Shown: positions 54,796 to 64,000 of the stretch, one piece after another | Layout: every line of letters starts with the position of its first letter | How positions within the stretch are numbered: position 1 is the stretch's first letter | NCBI RefSeq assembly: GCF_019343105.1 | Contig: NZ_CP073765.1 | Location: 124,001-188,000, forward strand | Direction of reading: 5' to 3' | Length of the DNA stretch: 64,000 bases | DNA from: Methylovirgula sp. HY1 | Lineage (GTDB): Bacteria > Pseudomonadota > Alphaproteobacteria > Rhizobiales > Beijerinckiaceae | Notes under the pieces: generated by a model | Database searches by the model: none | Told to the model about the DNA's origin: nothing | What the model saw: the letters and a program-made list of their open reading frames with translations, nothing else | Position numbers and translations under genes: made by a program

Positions 54796-55597
54796 TCCTG
54801 CAAGCGGTGCCATCGTCATCATGCTCAGAAGCCTCAAGATGCACGGCATGGCCCACGCCGTCAGCGAGTTGACCGAACAGGGGGCGCCCGCCTTCGAAGC
54901 CGCTATCCCGATCCTGTCCCAGCTCGTGAAGGCAGAAACGGCTGAGCGGGAGGTCAGATCGGTGGCCTATCAGCTCAAGGCGGCACGGCTCCCCGCCTAT
55001 CGCGACCTGAATGGCTTCGACTTCTCAAGCAGCGAGATCAACGAAGCGCTCGTGCGCCAGCTCCATCGCTGCGAGTTCATCGACGCGGCCAACAACATCG
55101 TTCTAGTGGGCGGCCCCGGCACAGGAAAAACCCATGTCGCGACCGCCATCGGCGTGCAGGCCATCGAGCACCACCATAAACGCGTCCGCTTCTTCTCGAC
55201 CGTCGAACTGGTCAATGCGCTCGATCAAGAAAAGGCGCAAGGCAGATCCGGGCAGATCGCCAATCGCCTCGTCCACTCAGATCTCGTCGTCCTGGACGAA
55301 CTGGGCTACCTGCCGTTCAGCGCATCCGGTGGCGCGCTGCTCTTCCATCTCTTGAGCAAGCTCCATGAGCGCACCAGCGTGATCATCACCACCAATCTCA
55401 GCTTCAGCGAATGGGCGAGCGTCTTCGGCGATCCTAAGATGACGACCGCATTGCTCGACCGTCTGACCCACCACTGCCACATCCTGGAGACAGGAAACGA
55501 CAGCTTCCGATTCAAAAACAGCTCGGCACACGCGGCCAAAGCAAAGAAGGAGAAAAATAGGAACTTGACCATCGCACGAGACCCGAAAGATACATAA
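54785..55597 (+). CDS. istB: IS21 helper ATPase IstB
   Basis: 270 aa AAA+ ATPase: Walker [14 protein letters not shown], Walker [13 protein letters not shown]. Related to DnaC; it selects target DNA and activates IstA. The start overlaps istA by 11 bases. Confidence 0.95.
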   Translation: MHHNPASGAIVIMLRSLKMHGMAHAVSELTEQGAPAFEAAIPILSQLVKAETAEREVRSVAYQLKAARLPAYRDLNGFDFSSSEINEALVRQLHRCEFIDAANNIVLVGGPGTGKTHVATAIGVQAIEHHHKRVRFFSTVELVNALDQEKAQGRSGQIANRLVHSDLVVLDELGYLPFSASGGALLFHLLSKLHERTSVIITTNLSFSEWASVFGDPKMTTALLDRLTHHCHILETGNDSFRFKNSSAHAAKAKKEKNRNLTIARDPKDT

Positions 55598-55732
55598 CAG
55601 GCGGGTCAGTTCTCAGTGGAAACGCCGGGTCAACTCTCAGTGGAAATCAACAACTTGGTATTTGCGCGGTTCGCGGGATGCGGCGAACCGATGTCTTAAA
55701 AATGTGATGTCGGTCGTCTCGGGAAGATAATA

Positions 55733-56719
55733 ATGGTCATGGTGATCAGCAGAACACCACTGCGAATGAGTTTTGTTGGCGGGGGCAGTGATTTTCCCGC
55801 GTTCTATCTAAATCATGGAGGGGCAGTCGTTAGCACCGCGATTGCCAAATATGTATATGTCACGATCAATAGAAAATTTGATGATGGCGTCCGTATTGCC
55901 TATTCTCAGAATGAAGAAGTGACATCTGTGACCGACATCAAGCACCCTATCGTCAAAGCCACGATGGAAATGATGAATATCTCTGGCGGCGTCGAGATTA
56001 CCACGATTGCTGATATTCCATCCCAGGGATCTGGTTTAGGCTCCTCCAGTACGTTCACCGTAGGTCTTATCAATGCGCTCAGCGCATATGATGGAAATTA
56101 TGTCTCAGCTGAGCAACTTGGCGCATTGAGTTGCCACGTCGAAATTGAGCGCTGCGGTGAACTTATAGGCAAACAGGACCAATACGCCGCGGCTTTTGGA
56201 GGCTTCAACTTTTTCGAATTCCGCCCCGACGATACGGTTGTTGTCTCTCCGATTGTTTGCAAGCCTTCCACGATGCAAGAGATCCGTAAAAATATACTTG
56301 TGTTTTATACGGGCATCACTCGGAGCGCTTCCCCGCTGCTAAGGCGGCAATGCGAAGAAGTTACTTCAACTAAGTCCAAGCAGCAAGTGCTCATACGTAT
56401 GGTTAGTTTAGCATATGACCTACGCAACGAACTGAACAATAATAATATTGATTCATTCGGTGACATTCTTCATGAGAACTGGCAGTTAAAGAAATCTTTG
56501 ACGCATGGGATCAGCACCTCCGAAATCGATGAATGGTATGGGCGCGCCCGGCGGGCGGGTGCCGCCGGCGGAAAGGTTCTCGGTGCGGGCGCTGGCGGCT
56601 TCCTGATGTTCTATGCTCCACAAGAACGGCACAGAAATATCATACAAGCGTTGGGTGAACTGCGTCTCATAGATATCGACTTCGATCCGCTCGGCAGTCG
56701 TATTATTTTCTATCACTGA
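55733..56719 (+). CDS. hddA: D-glycero-D-manno-heptose 7-phosphate 1-kinase (GHMP family)
   Basis: 328 aa. GHMP motifs: TPLRMSFVGGGSDFPAF, the phosphate loop QGSGLGSSSTFTVGL, and GKVLGAGAGGFLMFY. Phosphorylates heptose 7-phosphate at C1 on the route to GDP-heptose. GGGAAG lies 8 bases before the ATG. Followed after 22 bases by gmhA, the preceding pathway step. Confidence 0.9.
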   Translation: MVMVISRTPLRMSFVGGGSDFPAFYLNHGGAVVSTAIAKYVYVTINRKFDDGVRIAYSQNEEVTSVTDIKHPIVKATMEMMNISGGVEITTIADIPSQGSGLGSSSTFTVGLINALSAYDGNYVSAEQLGALSCHVEIERCGELIGKQDQYAAAFGGFNFFEFRPDDTVVVSPIVCKPSTMQEIRKNILVFYTGITRSASPLLRRQCEEVTSTKSKQQVLIRMVSLAYDLRNELNNNNIDSFGDILHENWQLKKSLTHGISTSEIDEWYGRARRAGAAGGKVLGAGAGGFLMFYAPQERHRNIIQALGELRLIDIDFDPLGSRIIFYH

Positions 56720-56741
56720 GTCTGCCAAACGGAGAAGAGAT

Positions 56742-57350
56742 ATGAACTCGTATGCGGGAACCGCAGCCACTTACCTTGCTAAATTGTCGAGGCTTCTCAC
56801 CTTCCTGAATTGCGGTGAGATTGACCAAGCAACCGATCTCGTTGCGCGAACTTGGCAAAGCGGTCGCCAAATTATTGTGCTAGGAAATGGTGGAAGCTCC
56901 ATGACAGCGCTTCACATGCTGACAGATTGGAATAAAAGTATATATCTTGCGACAGGTAAAGTATTCCGTGGGCGCAGCTTGGTCGATAACATAGGACTCG
57001 TCATGGCCTATGCAAACGACATGAACTTTGAGAATGTCTTTGTTGAACAGCTCAAAAATATTCTGGAGCCGGGGGACCTTGTCGTTGCAATCTCGGGCAG
57101 CGGCAATTCGGAGAATGTTATCCGTGCCGTCCGCTATGCTAATGAAAACAACGCTATAACTCTTGGCCTTTGCGGCTATAGGGGCGGCCGCCTTAAAGCG
57201 GAAGCGCAGCATGTCGTCTGGGCCGATGTCGATGACATGCAGCTTTGCGAAGACGTGCATGCGATCTTCGGGCACATCATCATGCAGGCACTCTGCAACA
57301 TGCTTCCGACGACATTGCCACAGCCTGAGACCAGTGCAAGCGCAGGATAA
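56742..57350 (+). CDS. gmhA: Sedoheptulose-7-phosphate isomerase (SIS domain)
   Basis: 202 aa SIS-domain protein: IIVLGNGGSSMTALHM, VVAISGSGNSENVIRAV, and a final HIIMQALCNML helix. GmhA makes D-glycero-D-manno-heptose 7-phosphate. GGAGAAG precedes the ATG. In GmhA proteins a Ser in GNGGSA and a Glu/His set are used; several are seen here. Confidence 0.87.
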   Translation: MNSYAGTAATYLAKLSRLLTFLNCGEIDQATDLVARTWQSGRQIIVLGNGGSSMTALHMLTDWNKSIYLATGKVFRGRSLVDNIGLVMAYANDMNFENVFVEQLKNILEPGDLVVAISGSGNSENVIRAVRYANENNAITLGLCGYRGGRLKAEAQHVVWADVDDMQLCEDVHAIFGHIIMQALCNMLPTTLPQPETSASAG

Positions 57351-57811
57351 TCGGAGCCGGATCCGGATAGGCTTGAAGTGAATTTGGCTATAGTCTAGGC
57401 TCCCGCCGCTTGCGGGAGTATCATGAGAGTAATGTCTGGGGATTATACCGTGTGGACGCATCGAGGCGGCTCTCGGAACGACCAAGGAATACAATAGTTG
57501 TCAAGATCAAGGGCGCTAGTGTCACAGATGAAATGCTACAAGCACTTGCATTGCCTTGCTGCCCAAGGAGATCCGAGACCGCCTGTGGTCATTTTTCGGA
57601 GTCGCGGCGCCGACACGGGCCTTCGCGCGGTCTGTGTCGCCTCATATTGTCGAATTTGCGGGAGCCCACAACGCAGACGCGGTGATAAAGGCGCCATGGA
57701 AGCGGTCACCGACTATGCGCGCCGCTAAGCGGTTGATTTGCGCATCGATGGTCATCGCACACGGACTTGGTATCACCGCTACGCAGTGAGATTTTAATTG
57801 TGAGGTAGGCA
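57351..57811. other. Stretch without recognisable gene; hairpin after gmhA
   Basis: CTCCCGC/GCGGGAG stem at 57400-57418 without a T-tract, possibly a weak transcription end. Short open frames further on share no family I know; they may be remains of an inserted element. Confidence 0.4.
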
Positions 57812-58789
57812 GTGTCAATTTTGATTACCGGTGTAGCCGGGTTTATCGGTAGCAATATAGCAAGATGTCTGGTCCAGGCGGGACATTTGGTAATTGGCTT
57901 CGATAATCTCTGCCGAGGCAAGCGTAGTAATTTGGCTGGCCTTATCGGCCATGAGCGCTTCGTTCTGGAGACAGTGGAACTAAGCGATGGCGTCGTCTAT
58001 AGAGAAGCACTCGCCCGCGCACACTGCCATGAACCTGTGACCGAGGTCTGGCATATGGCTGCCAATTCTGACATATCGGCAGGGATCGCCGATGCCGGAA
58101 TCGATTGGCGCGACACTTTCATGACAACCTTCAACACGCTTGAGATAATGAAGGAATTGAAAATTCCAGTGCTCGTCTTCGCTTCGAGTTCGGCCATCTA
58201 TGGTGACTTCAAGGGTGCCCGCATCCGCGAGGACATGGGTCCATTGCTGCCGATCTCCAATTATGGTGCGATGAAGCTCGCCTCGGAAGCGGCGATCAGC
58301 GCTGCGTCAGGGAGTTGGCTCAGCCGGGCATTTTTATACCGTTTTCCTAATGTCATAGGTGTCCCGGCGACGCATGGCGTAATCTATGACTTCATCCACA
58401 GGCTACGCGTAAATCCCGCGGTCCTCGACGTGCATGGCAATGGCACACAACAGAAGGCGTATCTCCACTGCGACGACTTGATCGATGCGATGTTGTTTAT
58501 CCGAGCCAAGGCGCCGGAAAATTTCACCTATTATAATATCGGTCCGCTGGACATGGGGGTGACAGTCCGCTTCATCGCCGAAGAAGTGGCGGCGCTCGTA
58601 GCGCCGTGCGCCAAGATCAACTACGGCGAAGACAGCCGAGGTTGGGTCGGTGACGTTCCTAAATTTGCCTATTCCATCGACAAGCTGCGCGCGCTCGGCT
58701 GGAAGCCGAGCCTCGATTCGACGGCTGCGGTACGCCGAGCGATCCGCGATATAGCCGAGCAAGAGATGGCTTCATGCGACAAGCCGTAG
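57812..58789 (+). CDS. NAD-dependent sugar epimerase/dehydratase
   Basis: 325 aa extended SDR. NAD motif GVAGFIGSNIA near the start; FASSSAIYGDF supplies the Ser, and NYGAMKLASEAA the Tyr-x3-Lys. Acts on a nucleotide-linked sugar; given the heptose genes, a GDP- or ADP-heptose epimerase or dehydratase is likely. GTG start with GAGG upstream. The end overlaps the next gene by 16 bases. Confidence 0.87.
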   Translation: MSILITGVAGFIGSNIARCLVQAGHLVIGFDNLCRGKRSNLAGLIGHERFVLETVELSDGVVYREALARAHCHEPVTEVWHMAANSDISAGIADAGIDWRDTFMTTFNTLEIMKELKIPVLVFASSSAIYGDFKGARIREDMGPLLPISNYGAMKLASEAAISAASGSWLSRAFLYRFPNVIGVPATHGVIYDFIHRLRVNPAVLDVHGNGTQQKAYLHCDDLIDAMLFIRAKAPENFTYYNIGPLDMGVTVRFIAEEVAALVAPCAKINYGEDSRGWVGDVPKFAYSIDKLRALGWKPSLDSTAAVRRAIRDIAEQEMASCDKP

Positions 58790-60681
58790 TCCTAGCGGGA
58801 GGCAAGGGTACACGGTTACGGGAGCGGCTTGGTGATTTGCCCAAACCGCTTGTCGACGTCGCCGGGGTTCCCCTCCTGGAGCGCCAAGTTCTGTTGGCCA
58901 AGCAATATGGCTTTGATGACATATTGCTGCTCGTCAATCATGGTGCAGAACGTATCATTGAATTCTGCAGGGCGCGCGGAAATTGGGGTCTTGACATCCA
59001 ATGCGTCGATGATGGAGTTCCCCGCGGAACTGCTGGCGCTACGCTCAAAGTGATGGACCGTTTGTCGGACGAGTTCCTCGTGATTTATGGGGACACCATG
59101 TTGGCCGTGGACTTACGGCGCTTTGTGGAATTTCATCAAATGCGGCCGGATGCGGCCGCAACACTGCTTGTGCATCCAAATGACCACCCCCACGACTCGG
59201 ATCTGGTCGAGGTTGACGAAGACGGGCGCGTGAGTGCCTTCCATCCTTATCCTCATGACGCCGGCCGATTCTATGCGAATCTCGTCAATGCCGCACTCTA
59301 TTGCGTGCGCAAAGCGGCACTGCAGCCTTGGCGAGAAGCTCCGGAGATGGAGGACTTTGGTAAGGATCTATTTCCTGCAATGTTGGCCCGCGGCGTCGTA
59401 CTAAGAACCTACAACAGTCCAGAATACATCAAGGATTGCGGAACCCCGGCACGGCTCGACAGGGTATGTGACGATTTGTTATCCGGCCGCGTCGCGCGTT
59501 CCAGTTTGGCGGTACCACAATGCGCTGTATTTCTCGACCGGGATGGCACGATTAACGCTGACTACGGCCATATTGATCGCGCGGAACGCTTTGACTTTTT
59601 GCCGGGAGCAGCGACCGCGATCCGTCGTCTTAACCGGTCCGAGTATAGGGCTGTCGTAGTGACTAATCAGCCGGTGCTGGCGCGCGGCGATTGCACGCCG
59701 ACTGAAATACGGCGCATTCACGCCAAGATGGAGACCGGGCTTGGACAAGACGGCGCTTATCTCGACCGCATCTATTTTTGCCCCCATCACCCTGACCGAG
59801 GCTTTGCGGGCGAGGTTCCCGAGCTGAAGATTGACTGCACTTGCCGTAAGCCGGGCATCGGCATGATCGAACGTGCGGTCAAGGAACTGAACATTGACGT
59901 TATGCAGTCTTGGCTGGTTGGTGATTCGACGGTCGACGTGCTGACAGCACGGCGCGCCGGGCTGCGATCGATCCTGGTCGAGACCGGGGCGGGCGGCCTT
60001 GATCGCCGTCATTGGATCAGTTCCGATTATACGGCGCCCGACTTGGCGGCGGCGGTCACCTTCATTCTTGATGAGCACTCAAGGCTGCTGACACTGTGCG
60101 CCGGACTCGCGCGCGATATAACGGAAGGTGATGTCGTCTTCGTCGGTGGTTTGTCGCGCAGCGGCAAAAGCACCTTGGCTAGCGGACTTGCCGAGGTGCT
60201 GCGCGCGCAGCACCGACACGCTGTGATCCTCAGCGCCGATCGTTGGTTGCGATCCTTCTCCGAGCGCAGCAAGGGTGTGCTCGGACGCTACGACATGGTT
60301 GCGCTCGCGGCGATGGTCAGCCATATCGCCGAGGCCAATCGTGACTTGGAGCTGCTAATCCCGGCCTATGACAAGGTCGACCGCCGATGCATTGATGCCA
60401 TTGAGACGCTGGCCATACCGGCCCATGCCGTGATCATTATCGAAGGCGTCGTGTCCCTGTTCGTTAGGTCGGCTGCCGCCGCGCGCACCAGTCATGCTTT
60501 CTTTGTCGAGATCGACGAAGATGTGCGCCGTGACCGGATCACCAGGGAATACATACGTAGGGGTGAAACGCGGGAAGGCGCCGAGGCGATCTACCGTACC
60601 CGGCAGGAAGACGAGTCGCTTGTTGTTCTCGGCGCTCTCCCTGCGTGCGCGCGCCGCATTGTAGTACCTTGTGCACAGTAA
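58774..60681 (+). CDS. Three-domain fusion: heptose-1-P guanylyltransferase, HAD phosphatase, P-loop kinase
   Basis: 635 aa. Residues 1-~235: nucleotidyltransferase (AVVLAGGKGTRLRE, LGDLPKPLVDV, FLVIYGDTM), HddC-like. About 245-420: HAD phosphatase like GmhB (FLDRDGTINAD, VVTNQPVLARGD, CTCRKPGIGM, LVGDSTVDVLTA). About 445-635: P-loop kinase (GGLSRSGKSTLASGL, LSADRW, IIIEGVV), uridine/phosphoribulokinase-like. The first two domains give the last steps to GDP-D-glycero-D-manno-heptose. The role of the third is unknown. Confidence 0.88.
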   Translation: MRQAVVLAGGKGTRLRERLGDLPKPLVDVAGVPLLERQVLLAKQYGFDDILLLVNHGAERIIEFCRARGNWGLDIQCVDDGVPRGTAGATLKVMDRLSDEFLVIYGDTMLAVDLRRFVEFHQMRPDAAATLLVHPNDHPHDSDLVEVDEDGRVSAFHPYPHDAGRFYANLVNAALYCVRKAALQPWREAPEMEDFGKDLFPAMLARGVVLRTYNSPEYIKDCGTPARLDRVCDDLLSGRVARSSLAVPQCAVFLDRDGTINADYGHIDRAERFDFLPGAATAIRRLNRSEYRAVVVTNQPVLARGDCTPTEIRRIHAKMETGLGQDGAYLDRIYFCPHHPDRGFAGEVPELKIDCTCRKPGIGMIERAVKELNIDVMQSWLVGDSTVDVLTARRAGLRSILVETGAGGLDRRHWISSDYTAPDLAAAVTFILDEHSRLLTLCAGLARDITEGDVVFVGGLSRSGKSTLASGLAEVLRAQHRHAVILSADRWLRSFSERSKGVLGRYDMVALAAMVSHIAEANRDLELLIPAYDKVDRRCIDAIETLAIPAHAVIIIEGVVSLFVRSAAAARTSHAFFVEIDEDVRRDRITREYIRRGETREGAEAIYRTRQEDESLVVLGALPACARRIVVPCAQ

Positions 60682-60919
60682 AGGCCCGGTCGCCTAGTAG
60701 CCACCCAGGTTCAAAGGGCTGCCGCGGCCGCGTGTCACAAGCCAATCAACGCCCACTTAGAGGTCTTGCCAAAATTAGTTCTTGGGAACGAGCATCTATA
60801 ATTCCCATAGGCCAATCCATGTCGATTGCAACGTCTGTGCTTTCCGTGGCATCCTTCTTTTTCGGATATTGATGTCGCCACACAGTCTGCGACCCCCGAA
60901 CACCCGAGGCATCTTTTCC

Positions 60920-63900
60920 ATGCAGAACAACGCGACGTTAGTTTTTACAGGTGAACGTTTTCATCCGGGAATTCCGGGAAATATTGAACTTGAACACATG
61001 CATCGCTACATTTACGCTCTAGCATACGCGGAAGGGAAAACTATCCTCGACATAGCGTCCGGTGAAGGCTATGGCACAGCGCTGTTAGCGAGCCGTGCCG
61101 CTTTCGTCTTTGGGGTCGATATCGCCGAAGACGCTGTGGCGCATGCAAGGAAGAAATATCAACAGCCGAACCTGGAATTTAGACTAGGTTCATGCTCGAA
61201 AATTCCCTTGGAAGGTTGCACCGTCGATCTTGTGGTATCGTTCGAGACGATTGAACACCACGACGAGCATGAACAAATGCTCGCAGAGATCAAGCGGGTG
61301 CTCAAGCCCGGCGGCGTGATCCTTGTCTCTTCACCCGATAAGGCGATCTATACAGATAAGCCGGGCGGCCACAATGCGTTCCACGTTAAGGAGCTCTATA
61401 AGGAGCAATTTGAAGCTCTTTTCCATCGTCATTTTGAGAATGTTCTTTGTCTTGGCCAAAAGGTTATGTTCGGCTCTGGAATCGTTCCCGAGTTCACCAC
61501 GGATGCAGTTGTCTTTGCATCGGCGGATTTGCAAAGGACTGAAACCAGCCCCGGCCTCAAGGAGGCGCTTTATAATCTGGTTCTGGCGTCGGATGAAGCG
61601 CTTCCTGCGGCCCCTCTCTCATTTTTGGACGTCAGCGGTACTGGCAGAGAGCAAGATCCTGAGCTCCCAACCCGTGTGCGACACCTTGAGGAGTGTGTTG
61701 CTCAAAAGGAATCCCAAATCGCGCAAAAGGATTCGCTAATCGTCCAAAAGGATTCGCTAATTGTTGAGAAGGAGTTACTTATTGCTCAAAAGGATTTACA
61801 AATCCGCGAAATTGCCGATCAGGTGCAGCAGCTCAACGAAGCCATAGCTCACATTTCGGCACGTTTTTCAACGTTGACCTGCAGCGAGCCGGACTTTGGG
61901 AGCAGATGGTTTGTCTTCGGCAGGCCTCGCCTGCCGCAAGGTGTCTCGCAGGAGGCGTGGGACGCCGTGCGTCGGTCTGCTTTTTTCGACGCGCGATTTT
62001 ATCTTGAAGTCAATCCAGATGTGAAGGCAGCCGGAATAGATCCGGCAATGCATTACCTTTTATATGGCGGTTCTGAAGGCAGGGACCCCGGCCGGTTCTT
62101 TTCGACTAATGATTATCTCGATCGAAATCCAGATGTTGCCGCTGCCGGCATGAATGCGCTTGTACATTATGAAATGTACGGACGGAGCGAGAGAAGAAAG
62201 CTGATCCGCAGCGCGGTGGCCATGCGCGAACCAGCCGTGAGAAACGTCGGCGTCGCGCCTTTGGACAATGCGTCCATCTTATATGTCTCAGGCGAACCCA
62301 ACAGCCCCGGCAATCACTATCGAGTCCTCCGCTACATCGGAGCGGCCATAGCCAATGGACTGAACGCGGCTTGGATGAGAGCGGACGAAATGCCGGAAAG
62401 AACCGAAGAACTCCGCGATTACAGTGTCGTCGTCTTCTGGCGCGTGCCGTGGAGCGAGCACGTCGACTCCGCTATGAGCCTCATGCGCTCGCTCGGCAGG
62501 AAGATCGTCTTCGATGTCGATGATCTAATGACCGAGCCGGACTTGGCGCAAACAAAAACCATCGACGGCATACGTTCGCAGTGCCTGACCGAAGACGGCG
62601 TGCGCCAGCACTATGCCCGTATTCGGCAAACGATGCTCGCAGCCGATATATGTTTCACGACAACGCAAGAGCTTGCCTTTCACTTACGTTGGGCAGGCAA
62701 GCCGACCTTTGTACTTCCCAATGGCTTCGACAGCCCGACGCATGATCGTTCCCGCCGGGCGATAAGAGAATGGCAACGGACGAGGACCGACGATCTTATC
62801 CGTATCGGCTATGCGGCCGGCTCGCGCACGCATCAACGCGACCTCCGCTTGGCGTTGGAAGCGATTGCTCGGTTGCTGCGAGAGAATACTCTTTGCCGCC
62901 TTGTGCTCTTCTGCGCGAAAGGAAAGCTCCGGCTCATCGATATCGAGGAATTCCCCGCGCTCGTCGGTCTTGAAGACCGCATCGAGTGGCGGCCGTTCGG
63001 TCCACTACAAGACTTGCCTCTCGAAATGGCGCGCTTCGACATCAATCTGGCGCCGCTCGAATTCGGCAATCCGTTCTGCGAGGCCAAAAGTGAGCTGAAA
63101 TTCTTCGAGGCGGCGCTGGTCGAAGTACCGACAATAGCCTCGCCGACCGGCCCATACCGACGGGCGATCGAACATGGAAAGACGGGATTCCTGGCTGCTA
63201 CCGCCGATGATTGGTATGTTTATCTGAAGCGATTGGTGGACGATCCCGCGCTCCGCGCCCATATTGGCAGGCAGGCCTATTATGTGGCGCTGGCTCAATT
63301 TGGCCCGGTCCAGCGTGGCGCGCAATTTGGGTGCGTCATGGAGCAACTCCGCGGCGGCGTTGCCACGGCCCGCGCCTTTGCGCTCGATGCACATCTGTCG
63401 ACGTTGAAATGTCCGCCGCCGCAAATATACGAGTCTGACCACCTTTTCGAAAGGGATTCGGGAGACTATGCGGAGGTTACCGTTATTATCCCGCTTTATA
63501 ATTATGAAAATTACGTCGTTGAAACGCTGGAATCCGTCCGCAAGCAAACGCTTGCTCTTCTCGATCTTGTGATCGTCGATGGGTGTTCGACGGATAATTC
63601 GCTCAAGGTTGCAACCGATTGGGCGCAAGCAAACGCAGATCGCTTCAACCGCATTCTTGTGTTGAAGAATAAAGCTAATTACGGCTTGGGCCTTTGCCGT
63701 AATTCGGGATTTGATGCAGCTAATACAGCCTATGTTCTACCACTCGATGCGGATAACCGAATTCTTCCCGACTGCTGCGCCAAGCTCCTTAACGCGGCGC
63801 GTCGAACGAGTGCCGTCTATGTCTATCCGCAGATTCAGCAGTTTGGTGCATCGACCGAAATCATGGGCAATGTGCCTTACGAGCCGCAACGTTTCGTGGG

Positions 63901-64000
63901 CGGAAATTATATCGATGCGATGGCTCTGGTCTCAAAGGAGGCCTGGGCGATTGTCGGCGGTTATAAACATGTGCGTTACGGTTGGGAGGACTATGACTTA
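60920..64000 (+). CDS. Giant glycosyltransferase with N-terminal methyltransferase, partial
   Basis: 1,027 codons to the window end without a stop. Domains: class I methyltransferase (about 25-190, ILDIASGEGYGTALL, VVSFETIEHHDEHEQ, VLKPGGVILV); a coiled coil of tandem heptads QKDSLIV type (about 255-300); a tandem FDARFYLEVNPDV/YLDRNPDVAAAG repeat region (about 350-430); a GT1/GT4-like transferase (about 450-800, ILYVSGEPNSPGNHYRVLRY, IGYAAGSRTHQRDL, CEAKSELKFFEAALV); and a GT2 domain (VTVIIPLYNYENYVVETLES, VIVDGCSTDNS). Builds a surface glycan. Confidence 0.85.
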   Translation, partial: MQNNATLVFTGERFHPGIPGNIELEHMHRYIYALAYAEGKTILDIASGEGYGTALLASRAAFVFGVDIAEDAVAHARKKYQQPNLEFRLGSCSKIPLEGCTVDLVVSFETIEHHDEHEQMLAEIKRVLKPGGVILVSSPDKAIYTDKPGGHNAFHVKELYKEQFEALFHRHFENVLCLGQKVMFGSGIVPEFTTDAVVFASADLQRTETSPGLKEALYNLVLASDEALPAAPLSFLDVSGTGREQDPELPTRVRHLEECVAQKESQIAQKDSLIVQKDSLIVEKELLIAQKDLQIREIADQVQQLNEAIAHISARFSTLTCSEPDFGSRWFVFGRPRLPQGVSQEAWDAVRRSAFFDARFYLEVNPDVKAAGIDPAMHYLLYGGSEGRDPGRFFSTNDYLDRNPDVAAAGMNALVHYEMYGRSERRKLIRSAVAMREPAVRNVGVAPLDNASILYVSGEPNSPGNHYRVLRYIGAAIANGLNAAWMRADEMPERTEELRDYSVVVFWRVPWSEHVDSAMSLMRSLGRKIVFDVDDLMTEPDLAQTKTIDGIRSQCLTEDGVRQHYARIRQTMLAADICFTTTQELAFHLRWAGKPTFVLPNGFDSPTHDRSRRAIREWQRTRTDDLIRIGYAAGSRTHQRDLRLALEAIARLLRENTLCRLVLFCAKGKLRLIDIEEFPALVGLEDRIEWRPFGPLQDLPLEMARFDINLAPLEFGNPFCEAKSELKFFEAALVEVPTIASPTGPYRRAIEHGKTGFLAATADDWYVYLKRLVDDPALRAHIGRQAYYVALAQFGPVQRGAQFGCVMEQLRGGVATARAFALDAHLSTLKCPPPQIYESDHLFERDSGDYAEVTVIIPLYNYENYVVETLESVRKQTLALLDLVIVDGCSTDNSLKVATDWAQANADRFNRILVLKNKANYGLGLCRNSGFDAANTAYVLPLDADNRILPDCCAKLLNAARRTSAVYVYPQIQQFGASTEIMGNVPYEPQRFVGGNYIDAMALVSKEAWAIVGGYKHVRYGWEDYDL

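Larger units (their letters stand above)
53155..55652 (+). mobile_element. IS21-family element 2, complete
   Basis: Bounded by perfect 29-bp inverted repeats, 53155-53183 and 55624-55652 (starting TGTTGATTTCCACTGAGAG). Inner partial repeats of the same motif at about 53193-53212 and 55606-55623 are as usual for IS21. It carries istA and istB. No target duplication is visible in the flanks, and the sequence on the right is not the rest of element 1, so a deletion followed insertion. Confidence 0.93.

Noticed and set aside
57400-57418. Hairpin after gmhA as an intrinsic terminator
   Set aside because: No T-tract follows the stem.
1-64000. CRISPR arrays, tRNA and rRNA genes
   Set aside because: No regularly spaced repeats, no cloverleaf with TTCGA arm, and no rRNA-like segment was seen on either strand.

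Overview
The window reads as GC-rich alphaproteobacterial DNA of the Hyphomicrobiales/Rhizobiales type. Supporting signs are a repABC replication cassette, an RHE_PE00001-type (DUF1612) plasmid protein, Rhizobiales-style short palindromic repeats, and small proteins of the DUF6306 and DUF3175 kind. Because repABC is present, the DNA probably belongs to a large plasmid or chromid. Genus cannot be fixed from the sequence alone; Beijerinckiaceae/Methylocystaceae relatives are plausible.

Layout. 1-7.5 kb: the 3' end of narG, then narHJI, a parvulin-type PpiC, a small unknown protein and a four-helix membrane protein (a respiratory nitrate reductase operon), then two small accessory genes. 7.6-11.3 kb: a HipA-type kinase fused to an AbiEi-like winged-helix region with two matching 29-bp operators, divergent from an ABC-F ATPase. 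11.3-24.4 kb: an accessory island littered with IS3, IS66 and gene remnants that carries three separate radical-SAM/peptide loci: SufE plus a SPASM enzyme coupled to a 33-codon ORF; a CbpA/CbpB-like precursor and maturase; and a PqqA-PqqD-PqqE set. The PQQ-like set continues into a membrane protein, a SerC-like aminotransferase, a PyrD-like flavoprotein and a 55-aa protein, and sits downstream of a Dnr/Fnr-type regulator and an FNR-like box. A KAS III gene lies between the first two loci. 24.6-30.4 kb: a CusAB-type metal efflux operon on the minus strand with a YtkA-like protein and a Cys/His-rich exported protein. 30.6-36.6 kb: a 2-hydroxyacid dehydrogenase, then MFS transporter, E1alpha, E1beta, E2 and an AhpD-like protein. 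37.2-45.4 kb: plasmid maintenance block with the RHE_PE00001 protein, a tyrosine recombinase, two parS-like sites flanking mazEF, repA, repB, an antisense incA RNA and repC. 45.6-64 kb: surface polysaccharide locus with an ABC-2 exporter, very large multi-domain glycosyltransferases, nested IS21 elements, and a GDP-D-glycero-D-manno-heptose pathway (kinase, isomerase, epimerase, and a three-domain guanylyltransferase-phosphatase-kinase fusion).

The most unusual system is the PQQ-like operon at 20.2-24.4 kb. It has a recognisable PqqA (Glu16/Tyr20), PqqD and PqqE, but no PqqB or PqqC in the window. In their place are relatives of SerC and PyrD that keep cofactor residues yet have lost the residues that bind phosphoserine and orotate. 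This suggests recruitment of two central-metabolism folds for maturing a PqqA-derived product. The operon also encodes a relative of the membrane protein that ends the nitrate reductase operon.
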